Notes: a model not told the origin generated them from the letters alone. DNA of 23,385 nt from JBBCJM01 sp037190175 (GCA_037190175.1 JBBCJM010000257.1:1-23385); one strand, 5' to 3'. Positions 13,010 to 23,385 are shown, counted from the first letter of the stretch. Numbers and translations are program-made.

Positions 13010-13813
13010 ATGGGCTGGCGCGCCTATCCCGATACCGGCCGCAAGGTGCTGTTCTTCTGGTCGCAGAAGGCGGCCTGCACCTCGCTGTTCCGACTTCTGG
13101 CCGACAACATGGCCGATCCGCCCGAGAAGAAGCGGTATTTCATCGACCGTTCGGTGCCGCACGCCACCGCGCGGCGGCTGATCGAGACGCAGGGCTGGCG
13201 GGCGGCGATCCTGGCGCGCCATCCGGCCTCGCGCCTGTTGTCGAGCTATCTCAACAAGTTCGTCACCCATTACGGCCGGCCGCTGCACCACCACCGTCAC
13301 CTAGAGCCCTTCGCGCGCGAGCTGCATCTGGACATCTGCGCCGCGGCGGGCCGGCCGGCCGAGGACAACCTGACCACCTTCGAGGAATTCCTCGACGCCG
13401 TAGCCCGCCAGATCGCGGCGCGGCCCGATCCCTGGAGCCAGGTCAACGGCCATTGGGACACCCAGGCCCCGCCCGGGCAGGTCGGGCAGCCGCTGGCCTA
13501 TGACCGCGTGCTGCGGGTGGAGCGGATGGAGACCGACCTCGCCACGCTGGCCGCCGAGCTGAGGATGGCCTGGACCGCACCGCGGCTCAACGCCACCGAC
13601 TATGGCGAGGGGGCCGGGGGCTATCTGGGCGACCGCACCCCGGACGAGCTCAACCGCCTGCGGTTCCGGCCCGGGAATTTCCTGACCCCGGCGAACCTGG
13701 AACGGATCGCGGCGCTGCACGCCAGCGACTACCGGCTGTTCGGCTATGAAGTCGCGCCGCCAGCGGGTCAGCCGGACGGCTCCAGCGCCTCCATCTCCCT
13801 CCCGGCGCCATAG
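13010..13813 (+). CDS. Sulfotransferase-family protein, copy 1
   Basis: This 267-residue protein resembles the Sulfotransfer_2 type of PAPS-dependent sulfotransferases. The N-terminal VLFFWSQKAACTSLFRLL (about residues 12-29) fits the 5'-phosphosulfate loop (consensus PKxxxTS), and AILARHPASRLLSSYLNKFV (about 67-86) fits the 3'-phosphate motif RxPxxRxxSxYxNKF. It has no signal peptide, so it is likely cytoplasmic or peripherally bound. The acceptor is unknown, possibly a surface polysaccharide or lipid. The start at 13010 has GAGAGG 7 nt upstream and matches the MGWRA start of copy 2; upstream codons 12959-13009 are shadow. It is about half identical to copy 2. The C-terminal tail PPAGQPDGSSASISLPAP is extra. 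Confidence 0.78.
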   Translation: MGWRAYPDTGRKVLFFWSQKAACTSLFRLLADNMADPPEKKRYFIDRSVPHATARRLIETQGWRAAILARHPASRLLSSYLNKFVTHYGRPLHHHRHLEPFARELHLDICAAAGRPAEDNLTTFEEFLDAVARQIAARPDPWSQVNGHWDTQAPPGQVGQPLAYDRVLRVERMETDLATLAAELRMAWTAPRLNATDYGEGAGGYLGDRTPDELNRLRFRPGNFLTPANLERIAALHASDYRLFGYEVAPPAGQPDGSSASISLPAP

Positions 13814-13828
13814 AACCCCACAGGAGCG

Positions 13829-13845
13829 GCAACCGGCCTGGTTGC
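13829..13845 (+). terminator. Hairpin after sulfotransferase copy 1
   Basis: GCAACC and GGTTGC pair over 6 bp around GGCCT, 16 nt after the stop codon. A third GCAACC follows at 13852. No T-run is present, so termination is uncertain. Confidence 0.25.
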
Positions 13846-13876
13846 GCCGATGCAACCGCTTTCAGGGACGGTGCGC

Positions 13877-13905
13877 TTGACAGCCCCCATGCGGTCGCTT
13901 ACCCC
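13877..13905 (+). promoter_or_regulatory. Possible promoter for sulfotransferase copy 2
   Basis: A perfect TTGACA (13877-13882) is followed after 17 nt by TACCCC (13900-13905), a weak -10 box. It lies in the 121-nt gap between the two paralogues, suggesting separate transcription of copy 2. Confidence 0.35.
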
Positions 13906-13934
13906 GCAGCCCCTGGAAGAAAGGACTTCGGCCA

Positions 13935-14703
13935 ATGGGTTGGCGCGCCTTCCCCGACCACCAGCGCAAACTTCTGTTCTTCTGGTCGCAGAAGGCGGCC
14001 TGCACCACGCTGTTCCACTTTCTGGCCGCGAACATGGCCACGCCGCCGGAAAAGAAGCAGTATTTCGTGCTGCACAGCCTGCCCTTCCGCATGTGTCAGG
14101 ACCTGATCCGCGATCGCGGGTTCCGCAGCGTGGCCGTGGTGCGCCATCCCGTTCCGCGCATCGTCAGCGCCTATCTGAACAAGTTCGTCGTCCACTACGG
14201 CAGGCCGCTGCGCCGTCATGCCGGGCTGGAGCCGTTCGCTCGCGAATTGCATCAGGACATCTGCAAGGTTGCCGGGCGCGAGCGGGGCGACAACCTGACG
14301 AGTTTCGAAGAGTTCCTGGCCGCAGTCGCCCGCCTGCACGCCGGCCGCGAAGATCCCTGGCAGCAGCTGGACGGTCATTGGGATACCCAGACCCCGCCGC
14401 GCCTGACCGACACCGGCTTTGCCTATGACCACATCATCCGGGTCGAGAACCTCGATGCCGACTTCACCGCCTTTGCCGCGCAGGAGGGCATGACCTATAC
14501 CCCCACCGTGCTGAACAAGACCGAGTTCGGCGCGGCCGAGCCTCAGCGCAGGTATCTGGGCGGGATGTCGGCCAGGCAGTTGCAGGAAACCCCCTACCGG
14601 CCCGAAAACTTCATGAACGTGATGAACCTGTCGGTGACGCAGCTGATCTTCGCGCCCGACTACCAGCGGTTCGGCTATGCCCCGCTGCCCGAGGGCTGGA
14701 CGC

Positions 14704-14711
<8 letters not shown>
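13935..14711 (+). CDS. Sulfotransferase-family protein, copy 2
   Basis: This 258-residue paralogue of the preceding gene keeps the same landmarks: LLFFWSQKAACTTLFHFL (about residues 13-30) for PAPS 5'-phosphosulfate binding and VAVVRHPVPRIVSAYLNKFV (about 67-86) for 3'-phosphate binding. The shared blocks HYGRPL, LEPFAREL, TPP/QAPP after GHWDTQ, and PEN/PGNF indicate a tandem duplication that has since diverged. Its codons look slightly less GC-rich than those of copy 1. AAGGA lies about 12 nt before the ATG. The acceptor is unknown. The stop overlaps the convergent sufS 3' end by 8 nt. Confidence 0.78.
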
Positions 14712-15916
<1,205 letters not shown>

Positions 15917-15924
<8 letters not shown>

Positions 15925-16516
15925 TGCGAGGGATCTCCGACAGGTCGAGGAAGGGGGCAAGCACCGCGGCCAGCACCATGCCCACCAGGATGAGCGTGCC
16001 CACCGCCCCGGCCAAGGTGGCGATGGCCGAGCGGAAGCCGTGCAGTTCCATCACGAAATGGGTCAGCAGCCAGAAGAACAGCGCCACCCCCGCCATCCCC
16101 AGCACCCCGGCCAGGGGCGGCAGCAGCACCAGCGCCGCCATCTGCACCACCTGCAGGATGGTCAGGATGAACTGCAGCCAGGCCACCAGCACCACCGCGC
16201 CGGGCAAGGTGCCCTGCCCGCCCCGCATCGCGCCCACCCAGTACATCGCCCAGGCCCCCAGCACCCAGAGCGCGCCCTGCAGGATCACCGCGCGGAACGG
16301 CTGGCTCAGCAGGTTCGCCAGATAGTCGCCCGGTCCGGGCGGCGAGGCGATCATGGCGAACTGCATCATCAGGCCCGAGACCACGGCCATCAGCGCCAGC
16401 GCCAGCAGGCCCTCTCCCAGCGAGAGATCCAGCGCCAGCACCCGGCGCGCGCCCTCGCGCGGGGCGGCCACCGTCTCGCGCGCCAGCATGAGCAGCGAGC
16501 GCAGGCTCACGTCCAT
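15917..16516 (-). CDS. Yip1 family multi-spanning membrane protein (second)
   Basis: This 199-residue integral membrane protein has a charged N-terminus (MDVSLRSLLMLARETVAAPREGARRVLAL) followed by about five hydrophobic segments, for example LLALALMAVVSGLMMQFAMI, AVILQGALWVLGAWAMYWVGA, VLVAWLQFILTILQVVQMAALVLL and LAGAVGTLILVGMVLAAVLAPFL. The layout and the ARETVAAPREGAR start suit the bacterial Yip1 group. Function is unknown. Start 16516 overlaps the upstream Yip1 gene by 10 nt and its stop overlaps sufS by 8 nt. I recall membrane genes of this type between sufD and sufS in other Rhodobacterales, but a role in Fe-S assembly is not established. Confidence 0.78.
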
Positions 16517-17004
16517 CGCGCCACCCCGGTCTCGGCCCGCCACAGCATCCGGCCCCAGAGCCAGGCGAAGCCGGCAAAGACCGCCGCGCCGGCCAGCGTT
16601 GCGGCGGTGGAGGGGCCGGCCAGCCCCGCCAGCAGGCCCAGGAACAGCGCCAGCGGCGCCACCGCCAGCCAGGCCCAGAAGAGCGCCAGCCGCGCGCCGA
16701 AGAAGCTGCCCCGGCCGCCCAGCGCGCGCGCCAGCAGATGCGCCAGCCCCGCCAGCGCATAGGCAAGGATAGGCAGCACGAAGAGCGTGGCCATCAGCGC
16801 GCCGCCCAGCCGGGCGTCCAGCGGCACCGAGGGGTCGAGATGCGCGGCCCGCGCCAGCCCCGGCCACTGCGCCACGAAGGACAGGCCGCAGGCCCCCATC
16901 AGCACCGCCAGCGCCCGGTCCTCGCGCACGCCCTCGGCCAGCCGGTCGGCGATGAAGCCGCCGGGGTCGCGCCAGACCCGCAGCATGTCGGCCAGCACGG
17001 GCAT
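16507..17004 (-). CDS. Yip1 family / small multi-spanning membrane protein (first)
   Basis: This 165-residue membrane protein starts MPVLADMLRVWRDPGGFIADRLAEGVREDRALAVLM, similar in plan to its downstream neighbour (amphipathic charged start, then four or so hydrophobic spans such as LMATLFVLPILAYALAGLAHLLA and LFWAWLAVAPLALFLGLLAGLAG). RDPGGFIA resembles the RxPxxxxR-type start of Yip1 proteins. The start at 17004 lies one base after the sufD stop (TGACATG), so translation is coupled. Function unknown. Confidence 0.72.
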   Translation of the reverse strand: MPVLADMLRVWRDPGGFIADRLAEGVREDRALAVLMGACGLSFVAQWPGLARAAHLDPSVPLDARLGGALMATLFVLPILAYALAGLAHLLARALGGRGSFFGARLALFWAWLAVAPLALFLGLLAGLAGPSTAATLAGAAVFAGFAWLWGRMLWRAETGVARWT

Positions 17005-17005
17005 G

Positions 17006-18297
17006 TCAGCCGCTCCCGTGCCGCGCCAGCCAGCCTTCCATCCGCACCCGCACATCCTCGGCGATGGCCTCGTCCTCGATCTCGGCCAGCGCCTCGGCCA
17101 GGAAGGCCAGCACCAGGAGCGCCCGCGCCCGGGCCGCCGGCACCCCGCGCGAGCGCAGGTAGAACAGCGCCGTCTCGTCGATCGCGCCGGAGGTGGAGCC
17201 GTGGCTGCACTTCACGTCGTCGGCGTAGATCTCCAGCTCGGGCTTGGCCAGGAACTGGCTGTCCTCGTCCAGCAGCAAGGACTGGCTGATCTGGTAGCCG
17301 TCGGTCTTCTGCGCCTCGCGCCGCACCAGGATCTTGCCCTGGAACACCCCCACCGCGCCGTTCTTCAGCACCTTCTTGAACACCTGCCGGCTTTCGCAGC
17401 CCGGCGCGGCATGGGTCACGAACACCGTGTCGTCGTGGTGGAAATCCCCGTCGCCCACCGCGGCGCCGGCGACATGGGCCACCGCCCCCTCGCCATTGAG
17501 CTCGATCACCGCCTCGTTGCGGGTCAGCTTGCCGTCGGCGGTGACGGTGAAGGACTTGAAGAGCGCGCCCTCCGCCAGCCGGGCGAAGACATGGGTCACC
17601 GCGCGGCGCCCCGGGTCGCGGCCCTGGGCGCGGATGTGGTGGAAGCGGGCGCCGGCGCCCACCTCGACCTCCATCGCCTTGGTGAAGCGCGCCGCCCCCG
17701 AGCCGTTTTCCAGGAGCGTGAGCTCCGCCCCCGGCTCCAGCTTCACGCAATGGTGGAGGATCGGGTCGGAAGTGTCGGATTTCCGAAGATAAGTCATGCA
17801 GACGGGCTTCGCCGCCCGCCCCGTCACCCGGATCAGCACGCCCTCGGTGGCCTGCGCCGTGGCCAGCGCGGCGAAGGGGCGGGCGACCGGGGTCTGGCCC
17901 CGCTCCTCCAGCACGCCGTAGAGCGATTGCGCCCAGTGGATATCCGCGCCTCCGGCCTGCGACAGCAACTCGATCTCCACCCCGGAAAGCGCCAGGTCGT
18001 CGGACTGCGCGGGGTCGAACACCCCGTCCACGAACACGAGCCGCAGCCGGTCGGTGGCGCCGAAGACGGGCGAGGGATCCTCGCCGTCGAAGGGCGCCAC
18101 GGCGGGGGCGGCGGGCTGGTTCAGCGTGGCCGGGTCGGTATAGCGCCAGTATTCGTCGCGCCGGACCGGCAGGCCCATGGCGGCCAGCCGCGCGGCGGCG
18201 GCGCGGCGGGGGGCGGCGGTCCAGCCGCGGGCGGGCGGCGACAGCCCCGCCACCCGCGCGGCCAGCGCCTCGGCCCTGATCTGGGGGGCGGCCGCCA

Positions 18298-18298
<1 letters not shown>
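17006..18298 (-). CDS. sufD: Fe-S cluster assembly protein SufD
   Basis: SufD (430 residues) forms the SufBC2D scaffold with SufB and the ATPase SufC. The C-terminal beta-helix region is well conserved: DDTVFVTHAAPGCESRQVFKKVLKNGAVGVFQGKI, YQISQSLLLDEDSQFLAKPELEIYADDVKCSHGSTSGAID and ETALFYLRSRGVP. The His in KCSHGST corresponds to the functionally important His of E. coli SufD. The N-terminal helical part includes RRDEYWRYTDPATLN. The start at 18298 shares one base with the sufC stop (TGATG). The upstream continuation of the frame (to 18550) is shadow over sufC. Confidence 0.95.
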
Positions 18299-19053
<755 letters not shown>

Positions 19054-19086
19054 CTCTCGGGTCTCCGGTCAGGGGCGTGGGCGGCG

Positions 19087-19701
19087 TCAGCGCGCATCGG
19101 CGAAGGCGCCCACGAAGTGGGTGAAATGTTCAGGTGGCAGCGGGCGCGGCTCGATCTCGAAATGCGCCATGCGGCCGTGAAGGGCGACGGGCCTGGCCAG
19201 CGCCTCGACCCAGTGGTAGTGCGCCCGGTTGGCGTAGTCGTCGAACAGCACCGTCACCGGCGCGCGCGAGCGGACCATCGCGGTCAGCAGGCAGGCCACC
19301 CGGAACCGGCCGTCGACCAGCACCACGTCCGGCTGGCGGAAGAACGGGGCGTCCCAGACCGAGGCCGCGTAGAGGTGGAAGCGGTGGGCGGCGCGCCTGT
19401 CCACCGGGATGCCCCAACGCTGGGTCGGGCCGATATCCACGTGGTGGACATGGACCTGCGCTTCGGGCCGCGCGGCGGCCAGCGCGGTGCGGATGCGCTC
19501 GGACCAGGCCGCATCGCTTTCCACCGACATCACCAGCCGGCCCGGGACTTCGGCGGCGACGAAGGTCGACCCGCCGCTGCCGTATTCCAGGATCACCCGC
19601 GCCCTGGCATAGACCTCGCGCAGATGCGCCGCCTCGGCCGGGGGCAGCGTCAGGGCGAAGCCGCCGGGATCCTCCGGGCCCTGGTCGAGATCCGCGGTCA
19701 T
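19087..19701 (-). CDS. Methyltransferase-like protein, unknown function
   Basis: This 204-residue protein appears to be a Rossmann-fold class I methyltransferase relative. VILEYGSGGSTFVAAE (residues 36-51) is a motif I-like glycine loop, VMSVESDAAW (57-66) supplies the acidic residue expected to contact SAM ribose, and DVVLVDGRFRVACLL plus VTVLFDDYANR fit later strands. EYGSGGST is a form seen in uncharacterised proteins annotated as hypothetical or methyltransferase. Its ATG overlaps the stop of the fkbM gene (ATGA at 19698-19701), so the pair is probably co-translated. No substrate can be named. Confidence 0.65.
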   Translation of the reverse strand: MTADLDQGPEDPGGFALTLPPAEAAHLREVYARARVILEYGSGGSTFVAAEVPGRLVMSVESDAAWSERIRTALAAARPEAQVHVHHVDIGPTQRWGIPVDRRAAHRFHLYAASVWDAPFFRQPDVVLVDGRFRVACLLTAMVRSRAPVTVLFDDYANRAHYHWVEALARPVALHGRMAHFEIEPRPLPPEHFTHFVGAFADAR

Positions 19702-20498
19702 GGCAGCGGTCCGATCAGGTGGTTGGTATTGGCGCGATAGCGGCGGAAGCTCTCGATCACCCCGTAGCCCGCGCCCGCGGTCCAGGCGGCGAAGCCCTCG
19801 GCATTGGCGTTGTCGACCTCGACGAAAATCTTCGGCCGGTGCTGCGCCAGCAGCCCCTCGAGCCCGGCCAGCACCTGCAGCTCCATCCCCTCCACGTCGA
19901 TCTTGATCAGGTCGAAGCGTTCGCCCGCCAGCAGCGCATCGGCGCGTTCCAGCCGCAGGTCGCCGCGGCCCTCGACCATCCGCGCCCCGCCCAGGTTGCG
20001 CGGCGGCACCCGCATCCCGGCGCCGGCGCCGGAATGGTCCGAGAGGCCGAGGCCCAGATGGGTCAGGTCCACCGCGCCCTCCACCCCGTTCAGCGCCACG
20101 TTGGCGCGCAGGAGCGCGATGGCCTCGGGGTTGGGCTCGATGCAGACCACCCGGCGGGCGTGCAGGAACTTCGCCGCATAGAGCGTGTGGTTGCCCACGT
20201 TGGCGCCGATGTCGAGGAAGGCGCCCCCGATGGGAAAATGCCGGGCGATGATCGCCAGCTCCTCGGGCTCGTAGAAGGCGCCGGCCATGTGGTGGGCCTG
20301 GATCACGTCCTCGGGGTTGGCGACGGTGAAATACACCCGCTCGCCATGCACCCGCGTCACCACCACCCGGGCGGGCGGGCCGACGAAGACCCCGGGCCGC
20401 GGGGCCGCAGCCGGCACGTTGGCCGGCGCCGGCAGGCCCGCCGCCGCCGCGGCCCGCGCCAGCCGCCGTTCCCTGCGTCGGATCCGCTCGCTATCCAA
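19698..20498 (-). CDS. FkbM family methyltransferase
   Basis: This 266-residue protein fits the FkbM family of SAM-dependent O-methyltransferases. Motif I is FLDIGANVGNHTLYAAK (residues 94-110), VVCIEPNPEAIALLRANVALNG (117-138) is the acidic loop, and FDLIKIDVEGMELQVLAGLE with FVEVDNANAEGF completes the family signature. Residues 1-40 are an Arg/Ala-rich extension, possibly disordered. FkbM relatives methylate glycans, small molecules or lipids; nothing here tells which. It overlaps the ybjQ-like gene by 8 nt upstream and the methyltransferase-like gene by 4 nt downstream, inside the suf locus. Confidence 0.88.
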   Translation of the reverse strand: MDSERIRRRERRLARAAAAAGLPAPANVPAAAPRPGVFVGPPARVVVTRVHGERVYFTVANPEDVIQAHHMAGAFYEPEELAIIARHFPIGGAFLDIGANVGNHTLYAAKFLHARRVVCIEPNPEAIALLRANVALNGVEGAVDLTHLGLGLSDHSGAGAGMRVPPRNLGGARMVEGRGDLRLERADALLAGERFDLIKIDVEGMELQVLAGLEGLLAQHRPKIFVEVDNANAEGFAAWTAGAGYGVIESFRRYRANTNHLIGPLP

Positions 20499-20802
20499 GG
20501 CGCACCGCTGTCCCGCTGGCCGTGACCATCATCATGTTGTTGATCACCTCGTAGTCGAGGTCGATCCCCACCACCGCATCGGCGCCCAGCGCCGCGGCCT
20601 GCGCCTCCAGCTCGCCCAGCGCGGTCTCGCGCGCCTTGGCCAGTTCCCCCTCGTAGGCGCCCGAGCGGCCGCCGATGATGTCGGTGATCCCGGCGAAGAT
20701 GTCGCGGAAGAGGTTGGCGCCCAGGATGGCCTCGCCCACCACGATCCCCTTGTATTCGGCGATCGGGCGGCCCTCGATGGAAGGCGTGGTGGTCAGGATC
20801 AT
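20491..20802 (-). CDS. YbjQ / UPF0145 family protein
   Basis: This 103-residue cytoplasmic protein has the family features MILTTTPSIEGRPI, YKGIVVGEAILGANLFRDIFAGITDIIGGRSGAYE (with the GGRS-Y motif), and the C-terminal LGADAVVGIDLDYEVI...MMMVTASGTAV. The family is pentameric in known structures and sometimes called heavy-metal binding, but function is unknown. I chose ATG 20802 from homology, with GGGGACGAG upstream. It lies 126 nt after sufB and overlaps the fkbM start by 8 nt. A possible promoter is at 20834-20862. Confidence 0.9.
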   Translation of the reverse strand: MILTTTPSIEGRPIAEYKGIVVGEAILGANLFRDIFAGITDIIGGRSGAYEGELAKARETALGELEAQAAALGADAVVGIDLDYEVINNMMMVTASGTAVRLG

Positions 20803-20833
20803 GTCTCGTCCCCGTTGGATTTGCGCGGCTCTC

Positions 20834-20862
20834 AGGTGTGGCAGACGGCGCGCGGAGGGCAA
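20834..20862 (-). promoter_or_regulatory. Weak candidate promoter for the ybjQ-fkbM segment
   Basis: On the minus strand TTGCCC (20862-20857) and ACACCT (20839-20834) are 17 nt apart, about 30 nt before the ybjQ start. The -10 match is poor. It lies in the 126-nt gap after sufB, the largest gap in the suf locus. Confidence 0.22.
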
Positions 20863-20928
20863 GGGCGGCGGCCGGGCGTCAGGTCGGCGCGCCGGACGGA
20901 AACCCGGTCGCCGCCGGCGACAGCCGCA

Positions 20929-22443
20929 TCACCCCACCGACCCCTCCAGCGAGATCGCCACCAGCGCCTGCGCCTCCATGGCGAATTCCATCGGCAGCGC
21001 CTGCAGCACCTCGCGGCAGAAGCCGTTGACCACCAGCGCCACCGCCTCTTCCTCGTCCATCCCGCGCGAGCGGCAGTAGAACAGCTGGTCGTCGTCCACC
21101 TTCGAGGTCGTGGCCTCGTGCTCGGCGCGCGAGGAGGTGTTGCGGATCTCGATGTAAGGAACAGTATGCGCCCCGCAGCGGTCGCCGATCAGCAGGCTGT
21201 CGCACTGGGTATAGTTGCGGCTGTCGGCCGCCTTCGGGTGCATCGAGACCAGCCCGCGATAGGTGTTCTGCGCCTGCCCCGCCGAGATGCCCTTCGAGAC
21301 GATCCGCGACTTGGTGCGCTTGCCCAGATGCACCATCTTGGTGCCGGTGTCGGCCTGCTGGAAATTGTTGGCGATGGCGATGGAATAGAACTCGCCCTGC
21401 GAGTCGTCCCCCCGCAGGATGCAGGAGGGATACTTCCAGGTGATCGCGCTGCCCGTCTCCACCTGCGTCCACATCACCTTCGACCGCGGCCCGCGGCAGT
21501 CGGCGCGCTTGGTGACGAAGTTGTAGATGCCGCCCCGGCCCTGCTCGTCGCCCGGATACCAGTTCTGCACCGTGGAATACTTCACCTCGGCATCGTCCAG
21601 CACCACGATCTCCACCACCGCGGCGTGCAGCTGGTGGGTGTCGCGCTTGGGCGCGGTGCAGCCTTCCAGGTAGCTGACGTAGCTGCCCTTGTCGGCGATG
21701 ATCAGCGTGCGCTCGAACTGGCCGGTGTTCTCGGCGTTGATGCGGAAATAGGTGGAAAGCTCCATCGGGCAGCGCACGCCCGGGGGCACGTAGACGAAAC
21801 TCCCGTCGCTGAACACCGCGCTGTTCAGCGTGGCGAAGAAGTTGTCCGACTGCGGCACCACGGAGCCGAGGTATTTCTGCACCAGCTCGGGGTAATCCCG
21901 GATCGCCTCGCTGATCGGGCAGAAGATCACCCCGGCCTTTGCCAGTTCCGCCTTGAATGTCGTGCCCACGCTGACCGAATCGAACACCGCATCCACCGCC
22001 ACCTTGCGCGGCTGGGCCTCGCCCTGCACCCCGGCCAGCAGCATCTGCTCCTTCAGCGGGATGCCCAGCTTCTCATAGGTCGCCAGCAGCTTCGGGTCCA
22101 CCTCGTCCAGCGATTTCGGCTTTTCCGTCATGCCCTTGGGCCTGGCGTAGTAGTACTGGTCCTGATAGTCGATCTCGGGATAGTTCAGCATCGCCCAGCG
22201 CGGCTCTTCCATCTGCTGCCAGCGGCGGAAGGCCGCCAGCCGCCAGTCGGTCATCCACTCCGGCTCGCCGTTCTTCTGGCTGATGAGGCGAACGATGTCC
22301 TCGTTCACCCCCTTGGGCGCGTATTCCGTCTCGATCTCGGTTTCCCAGCCGTGCTTGTACTTGCCGGCCATGGCCTGCACGGTCTCGATCGTCTCGCGGT
22401 CCACGCCCTCGCGGACCTCCTCGACCACCGGCATCACGTTCAT
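20929..22443 (-). CDS. sufB: Fe-S cluster assembly scaffold SufB
   Basis: SufB (504 residues) is the scaffold subunit that receives persulfide sulfur and holds the nascent cluster. Landmarks are KYKHGWETEIETEYAPKG at the N-terminus, VPQSDNFFATLNSAVFSDGSFVYVPPGVRCPMELSTYFRIN, SYLEGCTAPKRDTHQLHAAVVEIV, and SLLIGDRCGAHTVPYIEIRNTSSRAEHEATTSKVDDDQLFYCRSRGM. C423 in DRCGAHT matches E. coli SufB Cys405, and the AEHEATTSK segment holds the conserved His/Glu. I chose ATG 22443 because AAGGAG lies 8 nt upstream; a GTG at 22452 sits too close to that site. The site overlaps the stop of the desulfurase gene just upstream (TGAAGGAG). Confidence 0.97.
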   Translation of the reverse strand: MNVMPVVEEVREGVDRETIETVQAMAGKYKHGWETEIETEYAPKGVNEDIVRLISQKNGEPEWMTDWRLAAFRRWQQMEEPRWAMLNYPEIDYQDQYYYARPKGMTEKPKSLDEVDPKLLATYEKLGIPLKEQMLLAGVQGEAQPRKVAVDAVFDSVSVGTTFKAELAKAGVIFCPISEAIRDYPELVQKYLGSVVPQSDNFFATLNSAVFSDGSFVYVPPGVRCPMELSTYFRINAENTGQFERTLIIADKGSYVSYLEGCTAPKRDTHQLHAAVVEIVVLDDAEVKYSTVQNWYPGDEQGRGGIYNFVTKRADCRGPRSKVMWTQVETGSAITWKYPSCILRGDDSQGEFYSIAIANNFQQADTGTKMVHLGKRTKSRIVSKGISAGQAQNTYRGLVSMHPKAADSRNYTQCDSLLIGDRCGAHTVPYIEIRNTSSRAEHEATTSKVDDDQLFYCRSRGMDEEEAVALVVNGFCREVLQALPMEFAMEAQALVAISLEGSVG

Positions 22444-22456
22444 CGGCCCCACTCCT

Positions 22457-23385
22457 TCACATCGCGGCCCGGCGCCTGGCCCAGCCCTTCAGCCACGCCT
22501 CGGCAAAGCGCAGCACGTCATCCTCGGCCAGCCCCGGCCCCAGCGAGATCCGCAGCGCCGACGACGCCTCCACCTCGCTCCGCCCCATGGCGCGCAGCAC
22601 CCGGCTGGCGCGCACCTTGCCGCTGGAACAGGCCGACCCCGCCGAGACGGCGTAACCGGCCAGGTCCATGGCCATCACCTGCGTCTCGCCCTTCCAGCCG
22701 GGGGCGGTGAGGCAGGTGGTGTTGGGCAGGCGCGGCCCTTCGCTCCCGACAAAATTAGTCGCATCGAGCCCTGCCGACAATGCCCTTTCTAGAACATTTC
22801 TAAGTCGGGCCACCTCGTCCCAGACCCCTTCGGCCAGATCCCGCGCCGCCGCCTCGGCCGCGGCGCCGAAGCCCGCGATACCGATCAGGTTCTCGGTCCC
22901 CGCGCGGCGGCCCATCTCCTGCCCGCCACCCTTCAACTGGGGCGGGACATCCAGCCCCCGGCGGATCACCAGCGCACCCACCCCCTTCGGCCCGCCCAGC
23001 TTGTGCGCCGAGACCAGCGCCATGTCGCAGCCCAGCCACTCGAAGGACAGCGGCACCTTGCCGAAGGCCTGCGTCAGGTCGGAAACCGCCAGCCCCGGGG
23101 GCAGCGCCTGCATCACCCCGGTCTCGGAATTGGCCAGCTGCAGCGCTGCCCGGCCCGGCTCCGGCACGCTGACCCGCCCGGCCCGGTCCACCGCCAGCGA
23201 GGGCGCGCACCAGGCCAGCACCGCCTCGTGCTCCACCTCGGCGCAGGCCAGCCCCCGCCCGGCGCAGGCCAGCGCCGCCGCCTCGGTGGCGCCCGAGGTG
23301 AAGACGACATCCGCCTCCCCCGCCCCCAGGGCCGCCGCCACCTGCGCCCGTGCCCGCTCCACCAGCGCCTTGGCCGCCCGCCCCT
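22457..23385 (-). CDS. Cysteine desulfurase, NifS/IscS-like (5' end outside window)
   Basis: At least 309 residues of a class V PLP aminotransferase are visible; the frame runs open through the window end (…GRAAKALVERARAQVAAAL), so the N-terminus is missing. Features are VVFTSGATEAAALA for cofactor phosphate, LANSETGVMQ, the PLP lysine in SAHKLGGPKGVGAL, GGGQEMGRRAGTENLIGIAGF, and the mobile active-site Cys in SAGSACSSGKVRASRVL. SACSSG marks group I (NifS/IscS), distinct from SufS at 14704-15924. Its stop lies 13 nt before the sufB start, so it belongs to the suf operon. Rhodobacterales suf operons commonly begin iscR-desulfurase-sufB, which would place iscR just beyond the window. Confidence 0.93.
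   Translation of the reverse strand, partial: GRAAKALVERARAQVAAALGAGEADVVFTSGATEAAALACAGRGLACAEVEHEAVLAWCAPSLAVDRAGRVSVPEPGRAALQLANSETGVMQALPPGLAVSDLTQAFGKVPLSFEWLGCDMALVSAHKLGGPKGVGALVIRRGLDVPPQLKGGGQEMGRRAGTENLIGIAGFGAAAEAAARDLAEGVWDEVARLRNVLERALSAGLDATNFVGSEGPRLPNTTCLTAPGWKGETQVMAMDLAGYAVSAGSACSSGKVRASRVLRAMGRSEVEASSALRISLGPGLAEDDVLRFAEAWLKGWARRRAAM

Overview
The window is GC-rich (roughly 70%) alphaproteobacterial chromosome. Gene content and order point to Rhodobacterales (Rhodobacter/Paracoccus-like): a soxBDAG sarcosine oxidase locus, ccmI-ruvX-DUF1289, and a suf operon that starts with an extra NifS/IscS-like desulfurase and carries Yip1 membrane genes. The species assignment is an inference; no rRNA or marker comparison was possible. 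No insertion sequence, phage, CRISPR array or integrase was found.

Layout. (1) 1-706: possible 5' tip of a divergent gene, then a LOG-family nucleotide phosphoribohydrolase. (2) 707-1995, minus strand: a repeat-like GC-rich intergenic segment, iron superoxide dismutase sodB, and an exported protein of unknown function. (3) 2125-8134, minus strand: heterotetrameric sarcosine oxidase, transcribed soxB -> two small membrane-anchored Pro/Ala-rich proteins -> a strong intrinsic terminator -> soxD-soxA-soxG. (4) 8351-11638, plus strand: ccmI, ruvX and a DUF1289 gene, linked by two GTGA overlaps, then a Bcr/CflA-type MFS exporter. (5) 11619-12901, minus strand: dusA, which overlaps the exporter tail-to-tail and is preceded by a candidate 14-codon leader ORF, then tRNA-Arg(CCG). 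(6) 13010-14711, plus strand: two tandem paralogous sulfotransferase-family genes. (7) 14704-23385, minus strand: the suf Fe-S assembly locus, transcribed desulfurase (cut by the window end) -> sufB -> ybjQ-like -> fkbM methyltransferase -> second methyltransferase-like gene -> sufC -> sufD -> two Yip1 genes -> sufS.

How the genes work together. SoxBDAG oxidises sarcosine to glycine and passes the C1 unit to tetrahydrofolate, releasing H2O2. SufB/C/D form the Fe-S scaffold, and SufS and the upstream desulfurase supply persulfide sulfur. CcmI acts in cytochrome c maturation, RuvX in rRNA processing or resolution, and DusA with the tRNA gene in the translation apparatus.

The most unusual points are: the interruption of the sox operon by two small anchored proteins with structured leaders and a terminator; the leader ORF whose stop overlaps the dusA start; the tandem sulfotransferases beside a tRNA; and the three-gene insert (ybjQ-fkbM-methyltransferase) between sufB and sufC. 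I see no clear defence or mobile system.
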